Source: Selenomonas sp. GACV-9
Lineage (GTDB): Bacteria; Bacillota; Negativicutes; Selenomonadales; Selenomonadaceae
Length of the DNA stretch: 36,792 bases
Reading direction: 5' to 3'
Assembly (NCBI GenBank): GCA_900116485.1
Contig: FPAX01000021.1
Location: 1 to 36,792, forward strand
Part shown: positions 24,580-33,342 of the stretch, one piece after another
How the letters are laid out: the number at the start of each line of letters is the position of its first letter
Numbering within the stretch: position 1 is the stretch's first letter
The notes under the pieces: generated by a model
What the model saw: the letters and a program-made list of their open reading frames with translations, nothing else
Databases searched by the model: none
Told to the model about the DNA's origin: nothing
Translations under genes and position numbers: made by a program

Positions 24580-26764
24580 CACGAAAGCATTTGGCCGCCG
24601 GACCTTCATCAAAGGTGGTCTGGCTGCTACGGCGGCCTTGGGACTGGGATCCTTGCTGGATCTTGGCAGTTCCCCGTTCAAGGCGAAGGAAGCTGGTGCC
24701 AAAGGGGATGCGAAGGTTTTCCATAGCGCTTGCCCGCGGAATTGTTACGACACTTGTTCCATCCTGTCGACGGTGGAAGATGGTGTCCTGAAGCGTGTGG
24801 AGGGCAACAAGGCCAATACCTATACGCGGGGACGTCTCTGTGCCAAGGGATTTTCCTATACCCGCAGCGTCTACAGTCCTGACCGCATCAAGTACCCGAT
24901 GAAGCAGACCAAGCGGGGCAGCGGTAAGTGGGAGCGTATCAGCTGGGACGAGGCTTTTGACATCATCGCCAAGAAGATCCTGGCCATCAAGAAGGAATAT
25001 GGCAATACCCTGCCTATCTGCCTGGACAAATACTCGGGCAACTTCAATCTGCTCAATTATTGCGTCGAAGGCATGATGTCGAGCATTGGTCATACTACGC
25101 GGGCTACGGGTACTCCCTGCTGGCCGGCAGGTATCGATGCCCAGACCTTTGACTTTGGCACGATCTGGAACAACGACCCTGAAGATATGGTAAACAGCAA
25201 GTACATGATCATCTGGGGCGCGAATCCATCCTGGTGCTCGGTCCATTCCATGCACCTCGTCATGGAGGCGAAAAAGCGTGGCTGCAAGATCGTGGTCATC
25301 GACCCGATCCAGACCCAGACGGCGTCCAAGGCGGACTGGTATATCCAGATCAAGCCGAGTACGGACGGCGCTTTGGCCCTGGGAATTGCCAAGTACCTGC
25401 TCGATAATAATCTGGTCGATTACGGCTGGCTGGCGGCCAATGCCAAGGGGTATGAGGAGTTCTTCCAGTATGTGAAGGAAAAGATCACCCTGGAGTGGGT
25501 GGCCGAGAAGACCGGCGTCAAGAAAGAGATCATCGAGCAGCTGGCAAAGGAATACGGGACGGCTAAACCGGCCAGCATCTGGATCGGCTATGGCATGCAG
25601 CGCCATGCCAACGGCGGCCAGAACGTCCGCAGCATCGATGCGCTGGCTGCCATGACGGGCAATATCGGCAAATCGGGCGGCGGTGCGCAGTATGCGCAGC
25701 TGCAGACCTGGGGCGTCAAGTACAATGTCATGGGCATGAAAGCCCCGGCAGGTACGACCACGGAAAAAGACCGGATCATCAACATCAACGATTCGGCCCA
25801 GGAAATCCTCGCTGCCAATGACCCGCCCATCAAGATGCTCTGGATTGCCTGCCGCAGTCCGCTGACCCAGGCGGCTGAACCCCAGAAGCTGCGCAAAGCT
25901 TATGAGGCTATGGACCTGGTGGTGACGGCAGATCTCTTCATGAATCCTACGGTGGAAATGAGTGATATCGTGCTGCCGGTGACCACTGCCTTTGAGACCT
26001 GGGGGCTCAATGTGTCCTATTGGCATTACTGGGTGGCGCTCAACGAGCCGGCTATCGAGCCGCAGTATGAGGCCAAGAGCGATCTGGAGATTGCCATGGG
26101 CCTCTCAGCTAAGCTCAATGAACTGGAACCGGGCAGCTGCACCTTCCCGACTTCGGGCAAACTGGAGGATTGGGTGGCCGCCGAGTTCACGCCGGACTTC
26201 CTGAAACAGTTCGGGCTCAGCCGCTGGGACGAATTGAAGCAGGGCCCGCGCAAGGCGGTGACTGGCCTCATTGGCTGGCAGGATGGCAAGTTCAAGACTC
26301 CTTCGGGCAAATACGAATTCGCTTCGGAAACTGCTGTCAGCGAAGGCCATGAACTGCTGCCAGTCTGGACCGAAGAGATGGCCACGCCGGAAAAATATCC
26401 GCTGCGCTTGATGTCACCGCATTGGAAGCTCTCCATCAACTCCCAGTTCCAGAATCTTGACTGGATGATGGATATCAATGGAGAACCGGCAGTAGAGATG
26501 AATCCTGCCACGGCAGAAAAATACAGTATCAAGCATGGCGATATGGTGCGGCTCTACAATGAGCAGGGGGAGATAAAGCTCCAAGCGAAGCTGACGAAAG
26601 GCACCGCCCCGGATACTTTGGTGGTTTACGAGATGTGGCTGAAGGATAAGGACTTCAATGTGAACAATACGCTGAAATCAATGCCGGCCGATATGGGCAA
26701 GAAGGCTACCGGAGCACCGGGCATCGCGTTCCATGATAATTTCGTGGCCATGGCCAAAGCATGA
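24569..26764 (+). CDS. Tat-exported molybdopterin oxidoreductase, DMSO-reductase family catalytic subunit
   Basis: The 731-residue catalytic subunit begins with a Tat signal (GRRTFIKGG at 9-17 and a hydrophobic stretch). A [4Fe-4S] motif follows, Cys55-x3-Cys59-x3-Cys63-x27-Cys91, with the spacing of DmsA; the CxK after the last Cys resembles Nap/Phs enzymes. Molybdopterin guanine dinucleotide signatures include WGANPSWCSVHS, IGYGMQRHANGG and, near the end, the nucleotide-binding domain with LRLMSPHWKLSINSQFQN. Cys184 (GTPCWPAG) falls roughly where the metal ligand is expected, by eye only. With the FeS and membrane subunits it forms a DmsABC/PsrABC-like complex outside the inner membrane. 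The substrate (sulfoxide, N-oxide, polysulfide, thiosulfate or other) cannot be decided. Confidence 0.93.
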   Translation: MRFDTKAFGRRTFIKGGLAATAALGLGSLLDLGSSPFKAKEAGAKGDAKVFHSACPRNCYDTCSILSTVEDGVLKRVEGNKANTYTRGRLCAKGFSYTRSVYSPDRIKYPMKQTKRGSGKWERISWDEAFDIIAKKILAIKKEYGNTLPICLDKYSGNFNLLNYCVEGMMSSIGHTTRATGTPCWPAGIDAQTFDFGTIWNNDPEDMVNSKYMIIWGANPSWCSVHSMHLVMEAKKRGCKIVVIDPIQTQTASKADWYIQIKPSTDGALALGIAKYLLDNNLVDYGWLAANAKGYEEFFQYVKEKITLEWVAEKTGVKKEIIEQLAKEYGTAKPASIWIGYGMQRHANGGQNVRSIDALAAMTGNIGKSGGGAQYAQLQTWGVKYNVMGMKAPAGTTTEKDRIININDSAQEILAANDPPIKMLWIACRSPLTQAAEPQKLRKAYEAMDLVVTADLFMNPTVEMSDIVLPVTTAFETWGLNVSYWHYWVALNEPAIEPQYEAKSDLEIAMGLSAKLNELEPGSCTFPTSGKLEDWVAAEFTPDFLKQFGLSRWDELKQGPRKAVTGLIGWQDGKFKTPSGKYEFASETAVSEGHELLPVWTEEMATPEKYPLRLMSPHWKLSINSQFQNLDWMMDINGEPAVEMNPATAEKYSIKHGDMVRLYNEQGEIKLQAKLTKGTAPDTLVVYEMWLKDKDFNVNNTLKSMPADMGKKATGAPGIAFHDNFVAMAKA

Positions 26765-26778
26765 GAGGAGTGAGAGGT

Positions 26779-27342
26779 ATGGCAAAAAGATATGCCTTTT
26801 TGGTGGATACCAGCCTGTGCATTGGCTGCAATGCCTGCGAGAATGCCTGCAAGAATTTCTATCAGCAGGAGGCTTCCGTCCATTGGCGCAAGGTCTACTA
26901 TATGCAGGAAAAGGATCTGGCTCAGCCCTTGCGGGCACCAGTATCGCTGGCGTGCAATCACTGTGACGACCCTGCCTGCCTGAAGGCCTGCCCGGCCAGC
27001 GCCTACCGGAAAGATGAAAACGGTTTGGTGCGGCATGACAATGACCGCTGCATTGGCTGCAAGCTCTGCACGATGGCTTGTCCCTATAATGTGCCCTGCT
27101 ATGACAAGGAGCTGGGCAAGGTAACGAAGTGCGAAATGTGTGCTGACCGTATGGCGCAGGGTGAGGAACCTGTCTGCGTGGCCAGCTGCCCTATGGGAGC
27201 TATCCGGGTCATCGACCTCAACGATCCGGCTAATGCCCAGTATGCGGATAATCTTGCCGGATTGCCGCCAAGAGATATGACGCAGCCGTCTACCCGCTTT
27301 ATTCTGCCGTTGGAGCAGAAACAGGATTGGAGGGATAAATGA
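26779..27342 (+). CDS. DmsB/NrfC-like iron-sulfur subunit, four [4Fe-4S] clusters
   Basis: The 187-residue electron-transfer subunit has the usual four cysteine groups of this family: CIGCNACENAC, CNHCDDPACLKACP, CIGCKLCTMACP and the split CEMCADR...CVASCP. It passes electrons from the membrane subunit to the molybdoenzyme. ATG 26779 with AGGAG eight bases upstream is preferred over an ATG at 26761 that overlaps the previous stop. The stop overlaps the start of the membrane subunit gene. Confidence 0.94.
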   Translation: MAKRYAFLVDTSLCIGCNACENACKNFYQQEASVHWRKVYYMQEKDLAQPLRAPVSLACNHCDDPACLKACPASAYRKDENGLVRHDNDRCIGCKLCTMACPYNVPCYDKELGKVTKCEMCADRMAQGEEPVCVASCPMGAIRVIDLNDPANAQYADNLAGLPPRDMTQPSTRFILPLEQKQDWRDK

Positions 27343-28130
27343 TGACTGATTTCAGTGAATTGCCGCTGGTATTTTTCACTACGTTATCCCAGATGGCAGT
27401 GGGAGCTTTTGTGGTGTTGTACCTGCTGAGAAAGAACGACCATATCCAGGAGATGGCGGCTGACCGTATCGCTGTGATCGTGGTGGTGCTGATGGCACTT
27501 GCCATGGGCGGTGCGTCCACCCACCTGGGAGATCCTGTTGGCGGTTGGCGGGCGCTGTTGGGGCTGGAGCATTCCTGGCTCAGCCGCGAGATCTTCGTCA
27601 TGAGCGGTTTCTTAGGCTTGGCTTTCCTGTATGCGCTGCCGCAGCTGAAGAGTTTCCGGAGCCTTGCAGGGCTGCTGGGCGTTGTCTTTGGTGTAGTAGG
27701 GATCGTGGTTACGGCCATGGTCTATACTCTGCCAGCAAGACCAGCCTGGAACAGCCCGTATCCGCTCTTGTTCTTCGCCTTGACGGCGCTGTCGGCAGGC
27801 CCGTTGTTGGTCAGTTACATCGTGCATGAGCAGGAAGGCACGATCTGCCAGGCAGCCTTGAAGCTTACGAGTTTTGCGCTTATCGCAGGTTTTATCGTCA
27901 GTGTGCTTTATGCCTCCCAGCAGAGCGCCAATCTCGCGATGCCTGCCGGCTGGCTGGCGCTGCGCTGCCTGATTGGCCAGCTGCTTCCGGCGGCACTGCT
28001 GTATAAGCTGACCCAGCAGCCAGCGGGCAGGAACCTGCTGATGATATTGGTCCTGGTTGTCCTGGGTGAGCTTTTGGGCCGTCAGCTGTTCTATGGCAGC
28101 GTCCTGGCCTATCCGCTGTTTCCTTTTTGA
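27339..28130 (+). CDS. DmsC-like membrane anchor and quinol-oxidising subunit
   Basis: The 263-residue protein has eight hydrophobic segments and the DmsC signature around ASTHLGDPVGGWRALLG followed by SWLSREIF (residues about 60-90). It anchors the catalytic and FeS subunits and takes electrons from menaquinol. Two tandem ATGs (27339 and 27342) are possible; the second has better spacing from GGAGGG, a one-residue difference. Its start overlaps the FeS gene stop, making the TorD-catalytic-FeS-anchor set one tightly packed operon. Confidence 0.92.
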   Translation: MMTDFSELPLVFFTTLSQMAVGAFVVLYLLRKNDHIQEMAADRIAVIVVVLMALAMGGASTHLGDPVGGWRALLGLEHSWLSREIFVMSGFLGLAFLYALPQLKSFRSLAGLLGVVFGVVGIVVTAMVYTLPARPAWNSPYPLLFFALTALSAGPLLVSYIVHEQEGTICQAALKLTSFALIAGFIVSVLYASQQSANLAMPAGWLALRCLIGQLLPAALLYKLTQQPAGRNLLMILVLVVLGELLGRQLFYGSVLAYPLFPF

Positions 28131-28145
28131 TGATTTACCACTTAA

Positions 28146-28196
28146 ATGAACGGAGGCTGTTGCGCGCTGATTTGCGTGCAACAGCCTCCGTTTCAT
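28146..28196. terminator. Hairpin terminator between the molybdoenzyme operon and mqnA
   Basis: A long stem (AACGGAGGCTGTTGC with GCAACAGCCTCCGTT) lies between convergent genes. T-runs are short on both sides, so efficiency is uncertain. Confidence 0.7.
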
Positions 28197-28209
28197 GTTA
28201 TTCTTCTGA

Positions 28210-29049
28210 TCAGCGGCGGACGTTGGCCAGCTTTATTTCAGGGATATGCTCGATGAGGTTCATCTGGTGCGCAAGGTCATAGAAGGTGCGCAGGCCGTCG
28301 ATGTATTCCTCCGTGAGATTCCAGCGGATGGTGGGGCCGAGGTAATCGTCGAGCTGCTCATAGGTGAACGGCTTGGTGGCGAGAACCGACTCGATGGCCT
28401 CGCGCTTGTGCTCAAGGCCATGCTGGAATGCGTGGTGGATGCGGTCGTAGACGAGCTGGAGCATCGCGGGATTCTGCTCGGCAAATTCCTGATTGGCCAC
28501 CCAGAGGGCGTAGACCATCTTCTTGCCGGTCATCTTCTTCCATTCGCTGCCGAGGTCGTAGTAGTAGAGGTCTGGCTGCTGATGATGGTAGAGCCAGAGG
28601 GCATCGTCGCCGATCAGCAGCGATGCCGTCGCGTCCTCAGGGATCGGATCCTCAGGCGTGATATGGCGCACGTAGTAATTGGGGATAGCTCCATAGGCAC
28701 CGCGCAGGATGATCTTGAGCAGGCAGTGGGAGGTGGCCGATTTGGCCGTCAGGATGATCTTGTCATCGCGGAGGTCGTCAATCGGCTTGCGCGAGACGAG
28801 CAGGATGCTCTGCACGTCGCCATCGGTGCTCACGCAGACGTCCGGCAGGACGACGAGCTCCTCGCTGTCGCGGGCATAGATGATGGAGGAGACATTGCTG
28901 ACATCGAGCCGATGATTGACGATATCGTTGTTGAGAACTGCCGGTACGCCACGCGTAATCGTGAGTCCCTGATCGGCGCCGTGTGCATAGCTCCAGGTGA
29001 GTGGCAGGACGTTCAGGAAATTGATATGTCCGACTCGTGGGCAAGTCAT
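28210..29049 (-). CDS. mqnA: Chorismate dehydratase of the futalosine menaquinone pathway
   Basis: MqnA converts chorismate to 3-enolpyruvyl-benzoate, the first step of the futalosine route to menaquinone. The 279-residue protein has the family N-terminus RVGHINFLNVLPL, the VPAVLNNDI segment, VSNVSS, TLTAKSATS-like (ILTAKSATS) and LLIGDDAL. No signal peptide. It is the last gene of an operon with two glycosyltransferases; its ATG overlaps the stop of the gene before by four bases. Menaquinol is the likely electron donor for the neighbouring molybdoenzyme, so location is meaningful. Other mqn genes are not in the window. Confidence 0.93.
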   Translation of the reverse strand: MTCPRVGHINFLNVLPLTWSYAHGADQGLTITRGVPAVLNNDIVNHRLDVSNVSSIIYARDSEELVVLPDVCVSTDGDVQSILLVSRKPIDDLRDDKIILTAKSATSHCLLKIILRGAYGAIPNYYVRHITPEDPIPEDATASLLIGDDALWLYHHQQPDLYYYDLGSEWKKMTGKKMVYALWVANQEFAEQNPAMLQLVYDRIHHAFQHGLEHKREAIESVLATKPFTYEQLDDYLGPTIRWNLTEEYIDGLRTFYDLAHQMNLIEHIPEIKLANVRR

Positions 29050-30023
29050 AGCTTCTCCTCCTTGATTGTGGTCGAATGTGCTTTCATATCACATGGTTTG
29101 CCGCGCTCTAACAGATAGAGCGGCCGGCGTTTCGTCTCTTCATAGGTGCGTCCGAGGTACTCGCCGATAAGGCCGAGCACCAAGAGCTGCATGCCGCCGA
29201 AGAACAGGATGCAGGCCATGATGGTCGGCCAGCCGGCGACGGTGTCTTCCTGGACGAAGGTCTCATAGAGCACGTGCAGGAAGAGCAGGAAACTGGCAAA
29301 CATGGTGACCATGCCGGCGTAGAGGCCGATGCGCAGCGGGAAGGTCGAGCAGGTGAAGACACCGTCGACGGCCAGCCGCAGCATCTTCTTCGGCGAGAAC
29401 TTCGAGACTCCCGCATAGCGCGGCGGCGCTGTGAAGTGCACCTGGATCTGGTTGAATCCCATGGCACCGACGATGCCGCGGATAAAGCGGGCATGCTCGC
29501 GGTAGTGGCGGAAGGCAACGACGGCCTGATGATCCATCAAGCGGAAGTCAGAGCCGCCCGGCTGGACCGGAACCTCGGAAATGATATTGAGCAATTTGTA
29601 GTATCCGGCGGAGGTCAATTTCTTGAGCCAGGAGGCGTCCTCGGTGGCCTCGCGGATGGTCTGGACGATGTCATAGCCCTGATTCCAGTAGTCTAGGAGT
29701 GTCGGTATCAGCGCCGGCGGATGCTGCATATCGCCATCCATCGTGATGACGGCATCGCCATCGGCGTGGTCAAGGCCGCAGGTCAGCGCCAGCTGATGGC
29801 CAGAATTCTTGGCCAGGAAGATCGGCTGGACATGACTGTCTTCTTTCTCGAGTTCCAGCAGGATTTCCTTGCTGTTGTCGGTGGAGCCGTCGTTGACAAA
29901 GATGAGCTCCCAGTCATAATCGAGCTTTGCCATTTCCTGGCAGATTGCTTCATAGAAATAACGCAGGTTGTCCGATTCATTATATACGGGCACTACGATA
30001 GACAAACTGCTGCCTCTCATCAT
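29046..30023 (-). CDS. Family 2 polyprenyl-phosphate glycosyltransferase (GtrB/ArnC-like)
   Basis: This class moves a sugar from a nucleotide donor to undecaprenyl phosphate at the cytoplasmic face. The 325-residue protein has a GT-A domain with SIVVPVYNESDNL, FVNDGSTDNS, GHQLALTCGLDHADGD and the metal site MDGDMQHPP, then PGGSDFRLMDH. Two C-terminal membrane segments follow (about 230-255 and 265-290), ending in LIGEYLGRTYEETKRRP, as in GtrB/DPM-type enzymes. Start overlaps the previous gene stop (ATGATGA). Paired with an ArnT-like transferase, it likely supplies the lipid-linked sugar. Confidence 0.92.
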   Translation of the reverse strand: MMRGSSLSIVVPVYNESDNLRYFYEAICQEMAKLDYDWELIFVNDGSTDNSKEILLELEKEDSHVQPIFLAKNSGHQLALTCGLDHADGDAVITMDGDMQHPPALIPTLLDYWNQGYDIVQTIREATEDASWLKKLTSAGYYKLLNIISEVPVQPGGSDFRLMDHQAVVAFRHYREHARFIRGIVGAMGFNQIQVHFTAPPRYAGVSKFSPKKMLRLAVDGVFTCSTFPLRIGLYAGMVTMFASFLLFLHVLYETFVQEDTVAGWPTIMACILFFGGMQLLVLGLIGEYLGRTYEETKRRPLYLLERGKPCDMKAHSTTIKEEKL

Positions 30024-31504
30024 TTGTCATTGCTTCCTTTCTGTTTGGCTGCTTCGTCGGGGATGATCATCTCGACGATACTGTAGGCGTCGAGGGTGCG
30101 CAGCGTGCGCAGCTGCGCGCGCGGTAAAGTCTTCTTGAGGTTGTCGGCGCGGTCATTCTGGACCGTGACGATTATGGGCTCGCCAACCGGCAGGTCTTCA
30201 TAGGCCATGAACGGCATGACGTTCTTGGCGTTCCAGCTGATCTCGCCGGGCTTGGCCTTCTCGATATCGGCGCGCCAGCCCAGGTCAGCGATGTTCTCGT
30301 GGTAGTAGAAGACGGCTGAGGTCTGATAGTCGCCGAAGTTTACGACGAGGTGATGCTCAGGATTGAGTTCCCTGAGGGCCTCGGCCGTCTGACGGCCGGA
30401 GCGTTGATCGCAGAGTGGCATGGCGCCGACAAAGGTCAGGATCATATAGAGCACCCAGGCGCCAAGTGCAACCTTCTTGACCATGGCGAGGCGCTCTGTG
30501 AGCAGGAGGCCGGCAAGGATGGCCAGCGGCAGGAAGGATGGCTGGGTGTAGGTCAGGTACTTGGTAGCCATCATCTGGAACAGGAAATTGACCATGAAGG
30601 CCCAGAGCAGCAGGAAGATCGTGCTCTCGCTGATGTTGCGGCTGCGGATTTTCTCCCGCAGATCCTGCCAGCGTTTCTTGATCTGGTAGAGCATGATGAA
30701 GGACCAAGGGCAGAACCCGAGCAGGAAAATCATCGTGTAGTAGTACCAGACGTCGTCGCGGCTATGCTCAGCCACCGTAGCGCGCAGGAAGTTATGCACG
30801 CCGAAGAAGTTCAGGATGAAGTCCTGGCCATGCAGCTGGTACATCTGGTAGTACCAGTAGCCGCCGACGGCACAGAAGATGGCAAGCCCTGGCAGCCACA
30901 TCATGCGTAATAGCTCGCCCGGACGCTTGCGGATGCAGAGGAAGATCAGCAGGATGAGCCCCGGCATCAGGATGCCGATCGGGCCTTTGGTCAGCGTGGC
31001 TAGGCCCGCAAAGAAGAACGAGCCCAGATAGAGGCGGCGGTTGCCGCTGCTATAGGCCAGATAGAACGTGACCAGCACGGCGTTGAAGAAAAAGACAAAG
31101 GCCATGTCGGTGATGACGGCACGCGACAGGTAGAAGAAGCCCGTGGTCGTGGCGAAAACGAGTGCCGAGCAGGCAGCGGTTTTCGCGCCATAGAGCTTCC
31201 TGGCGAACCAGTAGACAAGGCCGACGTTGAGGAAGGCGAAGACTGCCGGGAAGAAACGGGCAGCGAACTCGTTGACGCCGAACATCTTGAAGGCGAGGAT
31301 GAGTTCCCAGTAGAAGAAGATCGGCTTATCGTACCAGTAGTTGCCGTAGATGCGCGGTGAGATATAGTCGCCGGCCTCGAGCATCTCGCGCGCGGTCAAC
31401 GCATAGTTTGATTCAACCGGATCCGTGATGGCCAGCCAGGCATTGCCAGCAAGCAGCAGGATGACGAGTGCCAAGACGGAAAAACGGATTTCTTTCTGAT
31501 TCAT
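30020..31504 (-). CDS. ArnT-like GT39/PMT family glycosyltransferase
   Basis: The 494-residue integral membrane protein has about a dozen hydrophobic segments. The N-terminal periplasmic loop motif DPVESNYALTAREM followed by YWYDKPIFFYW is typical of ArnT/PMT enzymes that transfer a sugar from a polyprenyl phosphate carrier to an envelope acceptor, often lipid A. A soluble region of about 100 residues ends the protein. The ribosome site AGGAGGT is about 14 bases from the ATG, longer than usual. It opens the operon with the GT2 partner and mqnA. Acceptor and sugar are unknown. Confidence 0.9.
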   Translation of the reverse strand: MNQKEIRFSVLALVILLLAGNAWLAITDPVESNYALTAREMLEAGDYISPRIYGNYWYDKPIFFYWELILAFKMFGVNEFAARFFPAVFAFLNVGLVYWFARKLYGAKTAACSALVFATTTGFFYLSRAVITDMAFVFFFNAVLVTFYLAYSSGNRRLYLGSFFFAGLATLTKGPIGILMPGLILLIFLCIRKRPGELLRMMWLPGLAIFCAVGGYWYYQMYQLHGQDFILNFFGVHNFLRATVAEHSRDDVWYYYTMIFLLGFCPWSFIMLYQIKKRWQDLREKIRSRNISESTIFLLLWAFMVNFLFQMMATKYLTYTQPSFLPLAILAGLLLTERLAMVKKVALGAWVLYMILTFVGAMPLCDQRSGRQTAEALRELNPEHHLVVNFGDYQTSAVFYYHENIADLGWRADIEKAKPGEISWNAKNVMPFMAYEDLPVGEPIIVTVQNDRADNLKKTLPRAQLRTLRTLDAYSIVEMIIPDEAAKQKGSNDK

Positions 31505-31548
31505 TGTATTTGCAGGTACCTCCTAAATGCGTATTCTCTTGAACCTTA

Positions 31549-31577
31549 AGTTTAGCAAATCTTAATATATCTAGCAA
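31549..31577 (-). promoter_or_regulatory. Promoter of the glycosyltransferase-mqnA operon
   Basis: On the minus strand TTGCTA (31572-31577), a 17-bp spacer and TAAACT (31549-31554). Its -35 lies inside the inverted repeat at 31561. Confidence 0.6.
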
Positions 31578-31593
31578 GTATATCTATATTAAG
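31561..31593. repeat. 9-bp perfect inverted repeat over a promoter
   Basis: CTTAATATA (31561-31569) and TATATTAAG (31585-31593) are separated by 15 bases and cover the -35 of the glycosyltransferase promoter. It may be an operator for an unknown regulator, possibly the divergent MarR. Confidence 0.55.
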
Positions 31594-31683
31594 GGCGGAT
31601 TAACAACCATTATATTATACGGGCAGCTGCCGAAAATCAGCTGAAAGCAGCTGGCAGGAATTGTATGACAATAGCGTGAAATA

Positions 31684-31712
31684 TTGACATTTTCCTGTGT
31701 CTCTAGTAAAAT
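31684..31712 (+). promoter_or_regulatory. Promoter of the marR-RND operon
   Basis: TTGACA (31684-31689), 17-bp spacer and TAAAAT (31707-31712). About 60 bases of leader precede marR, where a MarR operator could lie (TTTGATAAAG...TTGCAAA), not proven. Confidence 0.85.
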
Positions 31713-31778
31713 TATTTGATAAAGTCAACAACATTGCAAACCTTATTATAAATACAGAGTAGTGGGAGGAATACGATT

Positions 31779-32261
31779 ATGGATGATTATGTGAACGTAG
31801 GGCGATGGTTTTCCATCTTGCATCGCCGATCCCAATTATTTGTAGTGGAAGCCTGCCAGAAACTGAATCTTACCTTTTCCGAATACATCATGCTGATCCG
31901 TATCTTCGATCATGAAGGAGCCAAGCAGGATGAGTTGGCAAGCATGCTGTACCTGGACAAGGCTGTGGTCACGCGGACGGTCAACCTGCTGGAGGGCAAG
32001 GGCTTCATCTACCGCGAGGTGGATCCAGCCGACCGCCGCGTCAAGCATATCTTCCTGACTGAGTACGGCAAGGAGCAGCATCAGTTCCTGCGCAACATCA
32101 TCCAGGGCTGGATTGATTATCTGGTCAAGGATATGAATTCCAATGAGATCCATACGCTGTTCAACGGCTTCAATGAGCTCGTGACACGTGCCTGCGAGGC
32201 AAATATCGTGGAGCTGGCCAAGAAGCTGCCTACGGGAGGCGAAGTGCATGAAAAGCTATAA
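31779..32261 (+). CDS. MarR family transcriptional regulator
   Basis: The 160-residue protein has the MarR winged helix: helix-turn-helix around QDELASMLYLDKAVVTRTVNLLEGKGFI (about residues 50-77) and the wing motif DPADRRVKHIFLTEYGKE (about 82-99). GGGAGGA precedes the ATG. It is the first gene of an operon with the RND adaptor and pump, overlapping the adaptor start by 14 bases, so it most likely represses this efflux operon and responds to its substrates. Confidence 0.94.
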   Translation: MDDYVNVGRWFSILHRRSQLFVVEACQKLNLTFSEYIMLIRIFDHEGAKQDELASMLYLDKAVVTRTVNLLEGKGFIYREVDPADRRVKHIFLTEYGKEQHQFLRNIIQGWIDYLVKDMNSNEIHTLFNGFNELVTRACEANIVELAKKLPTGGEVHEKL

Positions 32262-33342
32262 GCTGAGCGCACTGGCCTGCCTGCTGGCGATGCTGACCAT
32301 GCTGTTTGCGGGCTGCGGCAGCAAGGACAAGGCCGCGGACAAGGCGCCGCTGGTCAAGACGCAGCAGGTGGGAGCTGGTAAGCTGGCCGATAACAGTTCC
32401 TATGCAGGCACTGTGCGCGGCCGCTATGAGACCAATATGTCGTTCCAGGTGGGGGGCCAGATCATCAGCCGCAATGTGCAGGTGGGCTCCTCGGTGCGGG
32501 CTGGCGATGTGCTCATGACGATTGACGGCCGCGATGTCGTGCAGAAGTCGAACCAGGGCGATGCCCAGGTCGCTCAGGCCAGAGCTCAGCTGGAGCTCGC
32601 CCAGCGCAACCTTTCCCGCTACAGCCAGCTGTATCAGGAAAACGCCGTGGCAGCAGCTACCCTCGACCAGTACCAGGCTAACTATGATGCGGCCTTTGCT
32701 GCGTATCAGAATGCGCTGGCCCAGGCGGCCCAGGGCCATAATGCCATGGGCTATACGAATCTGACGGCAGGTGCCAACGGTGTGGTATCCGCGATCGCAG
32801 CCGAGGAAGGCCAGGTCGTGGCCGCCGGTCAGACTGTGCTGACGCTCGTGCAGACGAATGAGCTCGAAATCGAGATCAACGTCCCCGAGAACAAGGTCGC
32901 CGAGATGTCGGTGGGCACGCCGGTGACGGTAAGCTTCTGGGCCCTCAGCGACAAGGCCGATGGCGTGGTGCGCGAAATCGCGCCGATGGCTGACAGTGCA
33001 GCCCGCACCTATAAGGTGCGCGTATCGGTTCCTGAGCCGCCAGCAGGCATGCAGCTTGGCATGACGGCCAATGTATCCTTTGCACCGAAGCTGGCTGATG
33101 CTGAGGCTGGCAGTGCCGGTACGGCCCTGCTGCCGCTGTCGGCTATCTACCAGGATGGCGACACGCCGCAGGTCTGGGTGGTCGGACCTGATCATACGGT
33201 CAGCCTCAAAGCGGTTTCCGTCGAGAGCTTCGGCGATAATCAGGTCCTCGTACACGGCCTGGAGGCCACGGATTTCGTGGTCACGGCCGGTGTGCACAAG
33301 CTCCGTGAAGGGCAGGCCGTTCGGACGGAGGCGGACTCATGA
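32248..33342 (+). CDS. RND efflux periplasmic adaptor lipoprotein
   Basis: Membrane-fusion proteins link an RND pump to the outer-membrane channel. The 364-residue precursor has a lipoprotein signal with lipobox LFAGC (Cys23). A lipoyl/barrel-sandwich half (NMSFQVGGQIISRNVQVGSSVRAGDVL), a helical hairpin (about 90-145, QVAQARAQLELAQRNLSRYSQL), the second lipoyl half (LTAGANGVVSAIAAEEGQVVAAGQ), and the beta-barrel and membrane-proximal domains follow. ATG 32248 with GGGAGGC upstream is preferred over an earlier in-frame start that lacks a signal peptide. It overlaps marR by 14 bases and the pump gene by four. Confidence 0.94.
   Translation: MKSYKLSALACLLAMLTMLFAGCGSKDKAADKAPLVKTQQVGAGKLADNSSYAGTVRGRYETNMSFQVGGQIISRNVQVGSSVRAGDVLMTIDGRDVVQKSNQGDAQVAQARAQLELAQRNLSRYSQLYQENAVAAATLDQYQANYDAAFAAYQNALAQAAQGHNAMGYTNLTAGANGVVSAIAAEEGQVVAAGQTVLTLVQTNELEIEINVPENKVAEMSVGTPVTVSFWALSDKADGVVREIAPMADSAARTYKVRVSVPEPPAGMQLGMTANVSFAPKLADAEAGSAGTALLPLSAIYQDGDTPQVWVVGPDHTVSLKAVSVESFGDNQVLVHGLEATDFVVTAGVHKLREGQAVRTEADS

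Noticed and set aside
24539..26026. A 495-codon open frame antisense to the molybdoenzyme
   Set aside because: Shadow of a certain gene, with low-complexity composition and no start signal.
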